Of a DNA stretch of 64,000 nucleotides, positions 17,720 through 27,518 are shown piece after piece. The notes under the pieces were generated by a model, which did not search any database, was not told the DNA's origin, and saw only the letters and a program-made list of their open reading frames with translations. The translations under genes and the position numbers were made by a program. This DNA comes from Treponema bryantii. GTDB lineage: Bacteria; Spirochaetota; Spirochaetia; Treponematales; Treponemataceae. How positions within the stretch are numbered: the stretch's first letter is position 1; each line of letters begins with the position of its first letter. The stretch lies in assembly GCA_015061465.1 (NCBI GenBank), contig SUWN01000001.1, forward strand, positions 28,305-92,304. The letters run 5' to 3'.

Positions 17720-18754
17720 ATGGCAAATGACAAAATTATCTTAAAAGCAGAAGATTTGGACGGTTATCTTACAAACGAAGATTTGAATGATTTAAAACAC
17801 ATGGATGAATTGTTCAAAGAAACTATGAAATCTTTTGAACCAAAAAATGAAGAAAAAATCATTCAAGGTTATGATTTGATGGGCCACGAAATGCAAAAGA
17901 TTTGCGAAAAACATCCAAACATAAAAGTATATTCTTTTGTTACAGAAGAAACTGCTCATGCTGAAGCGAGTAGAGTAATTGCAAAATTAAGAGACATAAA
18001 CACAGACCATCAGGAATTTTTGTATTACAGCCAACGTGCATACGAAATGCTTTTTAGAATGGCTTATATAAACCAACATACAGATAAAAAAGGGCATTTA
18101 GTTGTTCAAACTCCTGTTACATTCCCTATACAAAATTACGCAGTTCACAAAATTCCAGATATTGACCACAAAATTGAAAATACAGTTATGTGTGTTATGC
18201 TTCGTGGTGCTCTTTTGCCAAGTATGATTATGTCAAAAGAAATTGAAGAATATTCTTCTCATGCTTATAAAACTCCATTTGCATTATTTAAAATCAGTAG
18301 AAACGATTCTAAAAACGAAAATGATATGGAATATATTTTGGACTTAAAAAAATCTTTCTTTAACTTACAAGAACTTGACGGAAAAGATTTGATTTTTGCA
18401 GATCCAATGAATGCAACTGGTGGTTCTTTAGTTACTGTTGTAAAATATTTGCAAGAACAAGGAATTAATCCAAAATCTATAGCATTCTTTAATACAATCT
18501 CTACATTAAAAGGAAGTATTCGTGTAACAAGAGCGTTAAAAAATTGTACATGTTATACACTTTGGCTTGACCCTGTAATGAACGAAAAAGCATATATTAT
18601 GCCAGGTCTAGGTGATGCAGGTGACAGATTAAATGGTTGTGATACAAAAGAAACTCCAAGAAATATTATTCAACTTATTGCAGATTATGGTCATAATATT
18701 TCTGGACTTTATAAATCACAATTAAACGAAATTGAACGAATTGTTTTAGGATAA
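17720..18754 (+). CDS. uracil phosphoribosyltransferase family protein with N-terminal extension
   Basis: The C-terminal two thirds of this 344-residue protein form a type I phosphoribosyltransferase. The PRPP loop is [12 protein letters not shown], and the uracil-binding end is [20 protein letters not shown], both close to UPRTase consensus. The expected reaction is uracil plus PRPP to UMP. About 120 residues at the N-terminus ([18 protein letters not shown]...) have no counterpart in the usual ~210-residue Upp. The first ATG (17708) overlaps its own GGAG site, so the ATG at 17720 is the better start. Confidence 0.85.
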   Translation: MANDKIILKAEDLDGYLTNEDLNDLKHMDELFKETMKSFEPKNEEKIIQGYDLMGHEMQKICEKHPNIKVYSFVTEETAHAEASRVIAKLRDINTDHQEFLYYSQRAYEMLFRMAYINQHTDKKGHLVVQTPVTFPIQNYAVHKIPDIDHKIENTVMCVMLRGALLPSMIMSKEIEEYSSHAYKTPFALFKISRNDSKNENDMEYILDLKKSFFNLQELDGKDLIFADPMNATGGSLVTVVKYLQEQGINPKSIAFFNTISTLKGSIRVTRALKNCTCYTLWLDPVMNEKAYIMPGLGDAGDRLNGCDTKETPRNIIQLIADYGHNISGLYKSQLNEIERIVLG

Positions 18755-18765
18755 TTTGATTTTTT

Positions 18766-19407
18766 ATGAAAAAAGTTTTTGTATTGATTTCAGTGTTTTT
18801 TCTATTTTTCTCGTGTACTTCCAAAAATATTATTCCGGGAGCAAAGCAACTAGAAATAGATAATATTTATAACGAATATATCAACATTGCAGATACATAT
18901 TTTTCTTTGGAAAAATTTGATAAAGCGGCGGAATATTACAAACTTGGTTTGCCAAAAGCTGATTCATATTGGACTGTTTATTATAAACTTGCAAAATGCT
19001 ACGCTTTGCAATCTAAGTGGTCCGACGCTTTACCAATGTTCCAAGAATTATTGGAACGAGATGAAGAAAATTTATCACTAAAATCTTCTGTTGCATACAT
19101 TTACGCTATGAGCGGAAATTCTGAAAAAGCAAAACAAATATATTCTGAATTAATTGAAATTAATCCTGAAAATTCATCATTTTTAGAAAATTATATTGCT
19201 GTTCTCTTGCTAGAAGAAAATATTGACGAATCGACTGCTCAATTAGAAAAATTAAAGGAACAATTTCCTGAGAACTCAAATATAGATAAGATTCAAAAAC
19301 ATATTGATTCGTTGTTAAAGAAACAAAATGAAGGCAAAGAATCAGAAGCTTCAATTATAAGTGAAGATAAACAAACTGAAGACGAATCAATAAAACCTGA
19401 AAATTAA
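18766..19407 (+). CDS. TPR-repeat lipoprotein
   Basis: A 213-residue lipoprotein: signal peptide KKVFVLISVFFLFFSC with Cys 17 as lipid site. Three or so tetratricopeptide repeats follow (FDKAAEYYKLGLPKAD, WSDALPMFQELLERDE, SEKAKQIYSELIEINPE), then a charged tail. TPR lipoproteins usually act as scaffolds at the envelope; no partner is indicated here. The 3' end overlaps the convergent gene by 4 bases. Confidence 0.82.
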   Translation: MKKVFVLISVFFLFFSCTSKNIIPGAKQLEIDNIYNEYINIADTYFSLEKFDKAAEYYKLGLPKADSYWTVYYKLAKCYALQSKWSDALPMFQELLERDEENLSLKSSVAYIYAMSGNSEKAKQIYSELIEINPENSSFLENYIAVLLLEENIDESTAQLEKLKEQFPENSNIDKIQKHIDSLLKKQNEGKESEASIISEDKQTEDESIKPEN

Positions 19408-20621
19408 TTAGTTTCAATAAATTTTCTGTATTTTGTATTATCAACCCTAAATGCAATAATTGGCGATGATTCATCAGCTTCCGCACGTTTTAGAGCTTCA
19501 TCTGCTTCTTTTAAAAGTCGTTGAGCTCCAACCATTCTTACCGAGCGGGAAGTGATTCCTATAGAACATTTTCCGCCTGCATTTTTTATTTTAGATGATA
19601 AATCAACATGAATTTTGTCTGCAAAAGCAAGGGCTTCATCTACGTTCATGCTAAGTTTTATACACAAAATACAATCATCCTTATATTCAAAAAGCAAATC
19701 TTTGAATTGAAATAAAATCGAAAGATAATCACATAAATCTCGGAATAACTCGTCTGAGCGTGAAATATTTTGTAATTTTATTATAAAAACAGATAAATCG
19801 ATTTCTGATGAAATTGCACGTTTTAATTCATTTTCCAATCTTGTATTTATATACGATTCCCAACCCAAGCCTGTATTTGGCGAAAATAATCCCATTGGAT
19901 TTTCTGTTTCTGGAACATTAATTTCCATAGGTTTTTCGTCTTGATTTGGAAGAGGAAGTTCTTCTTCAAGTTCAAATTTTTCTTCTTCAAAGTCTAAATT
20001 TTCATCCGAAATATTTAGTTCTTCAGTGGAATTTTCCTCAAAAGATTCTGATTCTTCAATAGAAAAAGATAAATCAATATCATCTATAGATTTTAAATCA
20101 TCATCGCTCGAATCCATTTTTTCGTCAGAATCTTTTGAATCTTTATTAGAAATGGAAATTATTAAAATGATTGTTATTAGTGTTGCAATCAAAATAATTA
20201 AAAATGAAACTTTTGCGGCATTAAAAATTTGAATAGGCCTGATTATATATAGATTTCCAATTATGTAATAAAAATTTTCATCGATTCTAAATGATTCTGA
20301 AAAATTTTTAAGAAGTTTTGAAGTAGAAGTTTCAGGTGTAATTCCATCTGGATATGAAAAAATTATTTTGCCATTCACTTTTATTTGAAGCGTAGAAAAA
20401 TCATTTAAGTCACCAATTGCTTTTGTCATTTTTTGCGAAAAATCTTTTGGATTTTCCTGCACAATTTTTTTTACAGAAGAAGTCATGAAATCAATTCTGC
20501 GTTGTGTTCTTGCTTTTCCAATAGAATATTCTGAAAACAAATTGATGCCGAACAAAGAAAGTGCAACTAAAAAAACAAAAGAAATAAAAATAGAATAACC
20601 TAAAACAAATTTATTTTTCAT
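19404..20621 (-). CDS. membrane protein with degenerate GGDEF-like domain
   Basis: A 405-residue protein: membrane helix 1 (about 7-27), a periplasmic segment (30-135) resembling a small sensor domain, helix 2 (about 138-157), a very acidic linker (160-240) and a C-terminal region (255-400) that folds like a diguanylate cyclase by pattern (LSVFIIKLQNISRSDELF, CSIGITSRS, LLKEADEALKRAEADE). The catalytic GGDEF is absent; the aligned place reads LFEYKDDC, so cyclase activity is unlikely. It may sense or bind rather than synthesise. It is last in the five-gene minus-strand operon and overlaps the gene before it by 4 bases. Confidence 0.65.
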   Translation of the reverse strand: MKNKFVLGYSIFISFVFLVALSLFGINLFSEYSIGKARTQRRIDFMTSSVKKIVQENPKDFSQKMTKAIGDLNDFSTLQIKVNGKIIFSYPDGITPETSTSKLLKNFSESFRIDENFYYIIGNLYIIRPIQIFNAAKVSFLIILIATLITIILIISISNKDSKDSDEKMDSSDDDLKSIDDIDLSFSIEESESFEENSTEELNISDENLDFEEEKFELEEELPLPNQDEKPMEINVPETENPMGLFSPNTGLGWESYINTRLENELKRAISSEIDLSVFIIKLQNISRSDELFRDLCDYLSILFQFKDLLFEYKDDCILCIKLSMNVDEALAFADKIHVDLSSKIKNAGGKCSIGITSRSVRMVGAQRLLKEADEALKRAEADESSPIIAFRVDNTKYRKFIETN

Positions 20622-22120
20622 ACTTTATTATTATATCTTACAATTGATGAGAGCGCAAGTTTTTGTAATTTTTCAAAATCATTTATATTTGTATTTTTTC
20701 GAAGCCAAGCAATGTATGGCAAAAAAATTAATTGTTCGTTCTCTAAAAAAAACTTTTTTTCTAACAAATCATTCATAAAAAAATCAAAATTTACATTGTT
20801 TTCTATATTTTCAATTTTTATTTTCGGTGAATTTGTGTTTTTTACAAAATAAACATCGTTTTTCAAATTAAAAGTTGTTTTTTCATTTATTAAATATTCT
20901 TCCATAGATGATTTGTACGATTCTAAAACTTCAGTTGTGTATTTTTTTTGTGAAATCTTTTTTAATTCTGTACGGAACATTAAAGAAACGAATTTTTTTT
21001 CTGAAGAATTAATTTTGTTTTGAATTTTACCAAATTCTTTATCTAAATAAGTTCCTTTTGTGTATGGTTTTCCATTTGTATAAGAGAAATCTGCTCCATA
21101 AATTTGAATATTTTGAAAACCTAGTTTTATAGCAAAATCTAAAGCTGCAATTGTTACAGTTCCGCTGCCAGTTTGTAAAGAAATGAATGATGAAGGAAAA
21201 AAGGATTTTATATATTCGCAAAGTGGGTGAGCAGAAACTGAAAAAAGAATTTTTTTAGAAATTTCATAAACTTTTTTTACAGCTGAAGAATTTGCGCATA
21301 AATCAAAAATAAAAATAGAATCTTTTAATAAATCTTTGTTTTTTAACAAAAAATGTGTTGAAGAAACTAATTGCCCGTCAATCGAAAAAATCGCATCTGG
21401 TATAATTCCGCATTTTATTAAAGAAGACATTGCTGTATCCGTTGAAATTACAAAATACAAATTTCTATTATTTAAAAGTTCATTTTTTGTTTTATCCAAA
21501 GATGGACCTGCCGCAACAATAACAGCAGTTTTATCTAAAGGAATTTTTATATCAGAAAAATCATTTTTATTTTGTGAAAATAATTTTAGGTTTGTAAATA
21601 TATTGTGTTGCCAAATTTTTCCAAAATGACTTTGCACAGAAAAATCCGCAGAAATTTTCTTTAGAGCAAGTGATAAATCATTTTTGATTTGTAAAATATC
21701 TTCTTTATTTTCTTGAATCCAGGCTCTTTGTTCAATAATTCGTAAATCCCCGTGAACAGAAGGAATATAAGAATTTAACAATACTTGAATTAATTTTTCT
21801 GAGGAAAAAAATAAACAGTTTGAACTTTGTTTTAATTCTTGAAAAATTTTTAATTGGCTTAAAAAATTTAAATCACATTCTTTTTTTTCCATCGCTAAGA
21901 TTTTTGCATCTGGAAATTTTTCGTTTAATTTTTTTATTAGAATGCCACTTCCAATTCCTAAAACTAAAAAAATTTTATAAGTATTTGAAATTTCTGCAAT
22001 AATTTTTTCTGCTTCTCTTTCTGGAAAATATCTTGAATCAACAGAACGACCGCTTTTAAAAAGAGGAACTTGAATATTTGATTTACTTAAAATTATTGAT
22101 TCATAAATTGAATTATTCAT
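20618..22120 (-). CDS. DUF115 (MptE-like / Maf-like) protein
   Basis: A 500-residue protein of the DUF115 family (PF01973), whose members include 6-hydroxymethylpterin pyrophosphokinases of archaea and the Maf motility-associated flagellin glycosyltransferases. The core reads VIVAAGPSLDK near residue 202, CGIIPDAIFSIDGQ, TGSGTVTIAALDFAIKLGF and IYGADFSYTNGKPYTKGT. In flagellated bacteria the Maf role is nonulosonate transfer to flagellin; here the substrate is unknown. It overlaps the second DUF115 gene upstream by 8 bases. Confidence 0.8.
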   Translation of the reverse strand: MNNSIYESIILSKSNIQVPLFKSGRSVDSRYFPEREAEKIIAEISNTYKIFLVLGIGSGILIKKLNEKFPDAKILAMEKKECDLNFLSQLKIFQELKQSSNCLFFSSEKLIQVLLNSYIPSVHGDLRIIEQRAWIQENKEDILQIKNDLSLALKKISADFSVQSHFGKIWQHNIFTNLKLFSQNKNDFSDIKIPLDKTAVIVAAGPSLDKTKNELLNNRNLYFVISTDTAMSSLIKCGIIPDAIFSIDGQLVSSTHFLLKNKDLLKDSIFIFDLCANSSAVKKVYEISKKILFSVSAHPLCEYIKSFFPSSFISLQTGSGTVTIAALDFAIKLGFQNIQIYGADFSYTNGKPYTKGTYLDKEFGKIQNKINSSEKKFVSLMFRTELKKISQKKYTTEVLESYKSSMEEYLINEKTTFNLKNDVYFVKNTNSPKIKIENIENNVNFDFFMNDLLEKKFFLENEQLIFLPYIAWLRKNTNINDFEKLQKLALSSIVRYNNKV

Positions 22121-23594
22121 TAAATATTTTTTCCATTTTGTAAGTTAGATTTTTTAATTTATCGTTAATTTTTTTGTAAACTTCAGTTTTTTCTTCGCTA
22201 GTTACTGCGTGATTTAATAAAACAAAATCCATTGGAAATAATTGTTTTTGAACTTCCGATTTTTCTAATTCATTTAACAAAAATTCTTTTGCTTTACATA
22301 AATTATTGCTTTGTTTTTCATTTATTAAAGTGAATTGAGTTTCTTTTTGAATTGGTAAAAAATCAATTTTCATAAATTCATTACTAGTTATGTCTGTAAT
22401 TTCTCCCAAAGATTTATTTTCTTTTGAGTCCATAATTCTAAAAATTTTATTTTTGCATTTGTATGAATTAAACCATTGTCTGTAAATTTCTAAAGCTTGT
22501 GAAGAATGTTCACTTTTTGCAATTCTAAGCTCTTTTGGTTTTATTCTGTTGTCAAATAATGAATTGTTTATTTCTAAAATATTTGGCTGAATGTGCTGGA
22601 ATCCTTTTGTTGATTGTAAATCAAGTCCAGCAAAATAAATTGATGAACTAAAATGTTCTTCCGCAAATTCTAAAGCTGTTCCACTTACAGTTCCATTTCG
22701 TTTTGCTAAAACTACAGGATAATTTATGTGATTCAGAAGTTTTGTACAAATTCCATCGCTATAAATTAAAGGAATTATTTTTTGTGATTTTAAAATTTTT
22801 TTGCTACAAAATCCTTCTACTGAAATTGCAAGATTAATTTTTTCTTTGTAAATCTGTAATGGTTTTAAATGTTCGCCAGCCCAAAATCCTCCGTCTGTAG
22901 AAAAACACAAATCAGGAATTATTTGATTTTTTAATAAAACATTTATCGCAGACGAGAGGGCAATTATAAAAAAATTATTTTGATTTGTTTTTATAAATTC
23001 CAAAATATTTTTAAGACTAGGACCTGAAGCAATAATTAAAACTGGCAATTTGGGATTTAGGTTTGTTGAATAAATATTTTTCGCATATTTTATAAAATTA
23101 CATGTATTTATAAGCCATTTTTTTTCAAAAACTTGTCTTGTAATCAACAAAGTTTTGCTTTTTTCCAAAATATTCTTAAAAATTTTCCAACAATTATTTA
23201 TTTGTTCACCAAAGATTTTGTTTATTGAATTCCATTCTAAAAGTAGGGTAGAAAGTAATTTTTCTTCGCCTAAATAATTGAACAAAAGATTTTCCAAATT
23301 ATTTTCATTTTCTTCATAATTTATTACAAAATCCCAACCTTCGTTATAAGCAAAAAAAGAATTACAAAATCTGATACAAATCAATTTTGAATTTGGAAAT
23401 CTTTTTTTTAAGAAAGGCAAAATATACGAAAGGCCAGGTTCCAAAATAATCAATGCTTCTAGTTCAAAAGAAACATTGATATTTTGAACAAATCGTTCCG
23501 CTTCTTTTATTGGCGAGTAAGTTGAATGAATAAACTGATTTTGAATTGATACAGTTTTGTTTCCGTCTTTTGAATCAGCAAAACAAACTGTCAA
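22113..23594 (-). CDS. second DUF115 (MptE-like / Maf-like) protein
   Basis: A 493-residue paralogue of the next gene in the operon. It shares the layout LIIASGPSLKN near residue 187, IIPDLCFSTDGGFW, RNGTVSGTALEFAEEHF and YFAGLDLQSTKGFQHIQPN. The sequence identity to its neighbour looks low outside these blocks, so the pair may have divided its work long ago. One base separates it from the gene upstream. Confidence 0.78.
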   Translation of the reverse strand: MTVCFADSKDGNKTVSIQNQFIHSTYSPIKEAERFVQNINVSFELEALIILEPGLSYILPFLKKRFPNSKLICIRFCNSFFAYNEGWDFVINYEENENNLENLLFNYLGEEKLLSTLLLEWNSINKIFGEQINNCWKIFKNILEKSKTLLITRQVFEKKWLINTCNFIKYAKNIYSTNLNPKLPVLIIASGPSLKNILEFIKTNQNNFFIIALSSAINVLLKNQIIPDLCFSTDGGFWAGEHLKPLQIYKEKINLAISVEGFCSKKILKSQKIIPLIYSDGICTKLLNHINYPVVLAKRNGTVSGTALEFAEEHFSSSIYFAGLDLQSTKGFQHIQPNILEINNSLFDNRIKPKELRIAKSEHSSQALEIYRQWFNSYKCKNKIFRIMDSKENKSLGEITDITSNEFMKIDFLPIQKETQFTLINEKQSNNLCKAKEFLLNELEKSEVQKQLFPMDFVLLNHAVTSEEKTEVYKKINDKLKNLTYKMEKIFNE

Positions 23595-23595
23595 A

Positions 23596-24438
23596 TTAGT
23601 CCACCTTCAAAAATGACGATGCATCAGAAAATGATTTTGAAATTCCTTCAGAAGAAATTTCCATATATTCAGAAAAATTTTCTATTACATTTTCAATATT
23701 TAAAAGCAAATGTGTTTTTAATAACTCTAAATTTATTTCTTTTTTAGATGCAACTAAAACTTTTACATTAGAATTATCATCCATAAGAACAATATTTGGA
23801 TAAGAAAAATATTGTTGTAATCTACCAAAAAGTTCAGAAATTAAAGATGATTTTAAAAGTGAAATAAATGAAGTGTTATCAACATTTTTTTCAATATACA
23901 TTGAAATTGGTTTTAAAATATCTATTTTGTATTTAAAAAATGAAAGTTTGTAATCATTATCTAATAAAGATAAATCAAATTTTGCAGAATATTCACACAA
24001 AGTAGGTAAGTCATTTGAAATTGAAGTCAATTCAGTTTGTTCAAATTTATGAACAGAAGGAATCATTAAAATTTGATTTTGAGAATACCAAACATACAAA
24101 TAATCAAAAGAATCTTTTAGTTCAAAAGAAAAAAATTGATAGAATTGTTTAATTTTTGCATCTTTTTTATCAAAGAAATGCCAACCTTCTTTTTCAATTG
24201 AGCCTGCCCAAAAACTTTGTGTTGACACAGAATTGATAATTGATTTTCCATCAAATCCAATACTTTTAGAAATGTAAAACAAATTTTCATATTTCAAAAA
24301 AATTGCACAGAATTTTAGAGAATATTTTTTTGTAAATTCAAAAAAATCCAACTCAGTTTTTTTATTTAAAATTGACAGTGTCTTTTTTAATAAACCTTCT
24401 GGGTTGGATTTTTGAAAACTACCAATAGGTGATTCCAT
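23596..24438 (-). CDS. hypothetical protein in DUF115 operon
   Basis: A 280-residue soluble protein that I do not recognise. It has no signal peptide or membrane helix. It is rich in Phe, Ser and Lys, with alternating beta-like and helical stretches; the N-terminal half (FCAIFLKYENLFYISKSIGFDGKS) could be a sensory alpha/beta fold. Its start shares one base with the stop of the acidic repeat protein and its stop is one base from the first DUF115 gene, so its role is presumably tied to theirs. Confidence 0.65.
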   Translation of the reverse strand: MESPIGSFQKSNPEGLLKKTLSILNKKTELDFFEFTKKYSLKFCAIFLKYENLFYISKSIGFDGKSIINSVSTQSFWAGSIEKEGWHFFDKKDAKIKQFYQFFSFELKDSFDYLYVWYSQNQILMIPSVHKFEQTELTSISNDLPTLCEYSAKFDLSLLDNDYKLSFFKYKIDILKPISMYIEKNVDNTSFISLLKSSLISELFGRLQQYFSYPNIVLMDDNSNVKVLVASKKEINLELLKTHLLLNIENVIENFSEYMEISSEGISKSFSDASSFLKVD

Positions 24439-27400
24439 TAAGATAGTCCTAATTCATTAAATAATTTTTTATATGTTGCAAATTCGTCTGATTGAGCAAA
24501 TTCCATAATTTTGTCTTCAGGAAGATTTTCTAATAATTGATCCATATACAAAAGAACAGATTTGATATCGCGTTTTAATTCAGAATTCATTTCTGGTTCT
24601 GCAGGAACTGTTTCTGTGTTTTCTGCAAAATCATCGCTTGTATCAACAATTTGTTCTTCAAAATTGATTGAATCTTCAATAATTTCTTCATTTTCAGCAA
24701 TTTCTGTTTCATCGAATGTAAATGGTTCTTCTGGAACAATTGGTTGTGTAACAACTTCATCATTTTGTTCTTCAACTTCTGGTTCAGAAACAAAATTTTC
24801 TGTAATTCCGAATGAGTCATCTATATCTTCTGTTCCTAAGTCAGTTTCTGTAATAAAACTATCTGCAATATTAAATGAATCATCGATTTCTTCAGAAACA
24901 ATTTCATCTTCACTTTCTGAATTTTCTTCAATTTTAGGTTCTTCTTCAAAAGTTTCTGCTATATCAAATGAATCATTTATTTCTTCTTGAATTATTTCTT
25001 CTTCAAAAACTTCATTTTGTGTAACTTCGTCTTCAGATGATGTAAAATCAATATTTTCTTCAATTTCTTCAGATTCGCTAGAAACAGAAGTTCCAAAATC
25101 ATCTACATCTCCGAAAGAATCAACTGAATCAAAATTATCTTCTGTTTCTTCTGTGATTGTAACATCGTCTTCATTTTCTGTTCCGATTGTTCCAAAATCA
25201 TCTTTTAATTCTTCTTCAAAAATATCAAATGATTCATCAGATAATGAATTATCTTCATCAACAGTATTAATTGTATCTTCAATGTTGAAATCATCGAATA
25301 CTTCACTTTCATCAACAGCAGTTTCTGCCATAAAACCATCTGTAATAGGTTCTGAAATTACGTCATCAACTGTAATAATTCCGTCATCTTCTTCTTTTGG
25401 AATTGAGATTTCATCTGGTAAATCAGATTCTTCTGTTTCTTCTGTAAAATCTTCAAAATCATTTTCAGAAAGATTCAAACTGTCATCAAAACTATCTTCT
25501 GTAATTGTTTTATCATCTTCAAAAGTAGGTTCATCAGTGATGATATCTTCTTCAATGTTGATTTCGTCAGAAACGATTTCTTCTTCGAAAGTTGGTTCGT
25601 CAGAAGCGATTTCTTCTTCAATGTTGATTTCATCAGAAGCGATTTCATCTTCAAAAGTTGGTTCGTCAGAAGCGATTTCATCTTCAAAAGTTGGTTCGTC
25701 AGAAGCGATTTCTTCTTCGAAAGTTGGTTCATCAGAAGCGATTTCTTCTTCAATGTTGATTTCATCAGAAACGATTTCATTTTCAAAAGTTGGTTCGTCA
25801 GAAGCGATTTCTTCTTCAATGTTGATTTCATCAGAAACGATTTCATTTTCAAAAGTTGGTTCGTCAGAAGCGATTTCTTCTTCAATGTTGATTTCATCAG
25901 AAACGATTTCTCCTTCGATGTTGATTTCATCAGAAACGATTTCTTCTTCAATGTTGATTTCATCAGAAACGATTTCATCTTCAAAAGTTGGTTCGTCAGA
26001 AGCGATTTCTTCTTCGATGTTGATTTCATCAGAAGCGATTTCTTCTTCAATGTTGATTTCATCAGAAATGATTTCATTTTCAAAAGTTGGTTCGTCAGAG
26101 ATGATTTCTTCTTCAGGTGAATTTTCAAAACTTTGTGTTTCTCCGTCAGTTTCGCTAAATTCTGCTGTGTTTAAGATATTGTCTAACTCATTTCCTGAAA
26201 GTGCAATTGTGTCATCTCCGTCATCAGAAGAGAAGAAACCTGTATTTTCTTCTTCACTAGGAATATCAATGTTCATTTCTTGGTTTTCAACAAATTGCTC
26301 AGAATCTGTTGATTTAATTGCTGCGAGATTTGATTTAAGTTGATTAATTTCATCTCTTAAACCTGACAAATCATCAATAATCTTTTGTAATAACGAAGAA
26401 TCTACTGTTGCCATATTTTCATCATCCTCTTCTTCTAGGTCTAAAATTTCATCATCTGCAATGTTATTGCTATCAGTTTTGATTTCATTAACAATAGGTG
26501 CAGATGTCATGTTTTCATTGCCAACTGACAAATCATAATCTATAACTTTTTCTTTATTTTTTGCTTCTTCAACGTCTTGTGTTACAGGAGTTTCTTCTGC
26601 ATCAGCATCAATTCCAAAGTCTGAAAGATCAATGTCTTCTGTATCACCAAATTCTGCTTTATTTACAGAGGAATCCGTAATAACTGGTTCTGGCAAATCT
26701 TCACTTAATGACACTCCCATTTCGTATTCATCGTCCATATCATCAAGTACATCTGTATCAACTTCTGTGTTATCTTCTGTTTCAACTGAATCTGCTGAAT
26801 CATCGAAAGATATTTCCATTTCAAGAGGTTTTTCTTCCATAAAGATTTCTTCTTCTTTTTTTGGAGCTGTTTCCATTCCAAAATCAAATACGTCTTCACC
26901 AAAGAAATCGTCTAAAGAAACTTCTTCAGAACCTTGATTATTCATTTCTGCAGGATTTTTTCCTGGTTCAAAACCATTGTTTCCGGCAGCAACTGAAACG
27001 TCAGAAAATCCGTCGTCCATAAAATCATCAAGAGAAATTTCTTCTTCTCCGTCTGAATCAAACGAAACATCTTCAAAACTATCGAATGAAACTTCTTCTG
27101 TTTCTGTAGGTTGTTCTGCTGTAAAACTGTCTGAAGAAATTTCATTGTCGTTTGTTTCAAAATTATCTGTAAAATCCGCAAAATCACTTGCTTCTAATGA
27201 TTGTTCTGAAATATCAGTAGGAATTTCAATTTCTGGAGTTTCTATTTCTTGTGTATCAAAATCTTCAAGTTTTTTTTCTGATGTGAATTGAGAGTCATCT
27301 TTGAACATATCAGAAAAATCTGTGTCATCAAAAGTATCCGTATCTGGAAAATCAGGTAAATCAAGTGAATCTAAAGAATCTGTCAAATCATTTTCGTCTT

Positions 27401-27467
27401 TTGCAGAATGTTTTACCCAAACGCCATAATTTTCTAAATCATTTGTGTTATCAATAGAATCGTCCAT
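24438..27467 (-). CDS. large acidic protein with 11-residue tandem repeats
   Basis: A 1009-residue, extremely acidic protein (Asp, Glu, Ser, Thr and Ile dominate) with no signal or membrane segment. N-terminal: DSIDNTNDLENYGVWVKHS, a stretch that seems conserved in spirochaetes. A short coiled coil lies near LLQKIIDDLSGLRDEINQLK. Then come 18 tandem 11-residue units alternating SDEINIEEEI and SDEPTFEDEI types. The C-terminal ~45 residues (DIKSVLLYMDQLLENLPEDK...) look like a folded module. I chose ATG 27467, which has AGAGGAA upstream, over the in-frame TTG at 27485. Function unknown; a flexible scaffold or spacer is plausible. Confidence 0.75.
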   Translation of the reverse strand: MDDSIDNTNDLENYGVWVKHSAKDENDLTDSLDSLDLPDFPDTDTFDDTDFSDMFKDDSQFTSEKKLEDFDTQEIETPEIEIPTDISEQSLEASDFADFTDNFETNDNEISSDSFTAEQPTETEEVSFDSFEDVSFDSDGEEEISLDDFMDDGFSDVSVAAGNNGFEPGKNPAEMNNQGSEEVSLDDFFGEDVFDFGMETAPKKEEEIFMEEKPLEMEISFDDSADSVETEDNTEVDTDVLDDMDDEYEMGVSLSEDLPEPVITDSSVNKAEFGDTEDIDLSDFGIDADAEETPVTQDVEEAKNKEKVIDYDLSVGNENMTSAPIVNEIKTDSNNIADDEILDLEEEDDENMATVDSSLLQKIIDDLSGLRDEINQLKSNLAAIKSTDSEQFVENQEMNIDIPSEEENTGFFSSDDGDDTIALSGNELDNILNTAEFSETDGETQSFENSPEEEIISDEPTFENEIISDEINIEEEIASDEINIEEEIASDEPTFEDEIVSDEINIEEEIVSDEINIEGEIVSDEINIEEEIASDEPTFENEIVSDEINIEEEIASDEPTFENEIVSDEINIEEEIASDEPTFEEEIASDEPTFEDEIASDEPTFEDEIASDEINIEEEIASDEPTFEEEIVSDEINIEEDIITDEPTFEDDKTITEDSFDDSLNLSENDFEDFTEETEESDLPDEISIPKEEDDGIITVDDVISEPITDGFMAETAVDESEVFDDFNIEDTINTVDEDNSLSDESFDIFEEELKDDFGTIGTENEDDVTITEETEDNFDSVDSFGDVDDFGTSVSSESEEIEENIDFTSSEDEVTQNEVFEEEIIQEEINDSFDIAETFEEEPKIEENSESEDEIVSEEIDDSFNIADSFITETDLGTEDIDDSFGITENFVSEPEVEEQNDEVVTQPIVPEEPFTFDETEIAENEEIIEDSINFEEQIVDTSDDFAENTETVPAEPEMNSELKRDIKSVLLYMDQLLENLPEDKIMEFAQSDEFATYKKLFNELGLS
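25509..26102 (-). repeat. 18 tandem copies of a 33-base coding repeat
   Basis: The 594 bases encode 18 consecutive 11-residue units of two types, x-SDEINIEEE-I and x-SDEPTFEDE-I. Their order in the protein is irregular (P I I P I I I P I P I P P P I P I P, where P is the PTFE type and I the INIE type). Near-identical DNA in many units points to recent expansion or gene conversion. Copy number should vary between strains, and assemblies may collapse it. Confidence 0.9.
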
Positions 27468-27491
27468 AAAATTCCTCTTGTTCAATATTGT

Positions 27492-27518
27492 AGTATACTT
27501 TCTATATTATCGGTACAA
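27492..27518 (-). promoter_or_regulatory. candidate promoter for the acidic-repeat operon
   Basis: On the minus strand TTGTAC (27513-27518) and TATACT (27492-27497) are 15 bases apart, 25 bases upstream of the ATG at 27467. The same stretch also contains CCGATAA (27507-27513), which resembles the -10 of sigma-28 promoters, but I find no good sigma-28 -35. Confidence 0.4.

Noticed and set aside
25475..26128. Second minus-strand frame through the repeat array (217 codons, Lys/Leu/Ser)
   Set aside because: Out-of-frame reading of the same repeat; the acidic frame extends through non-repetitive flanks with folded-looking ends and continues the operon, so this one is a shadow.
25153..26343. Long open frame on the plus strand rich in Ser (396 codons)
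   Set aside because: It is antisense to the acidic repeat protein. The openness comes from the 33-base repeat being free of stops in several frames; it lacks a ribosome site and has no natural protein composition.
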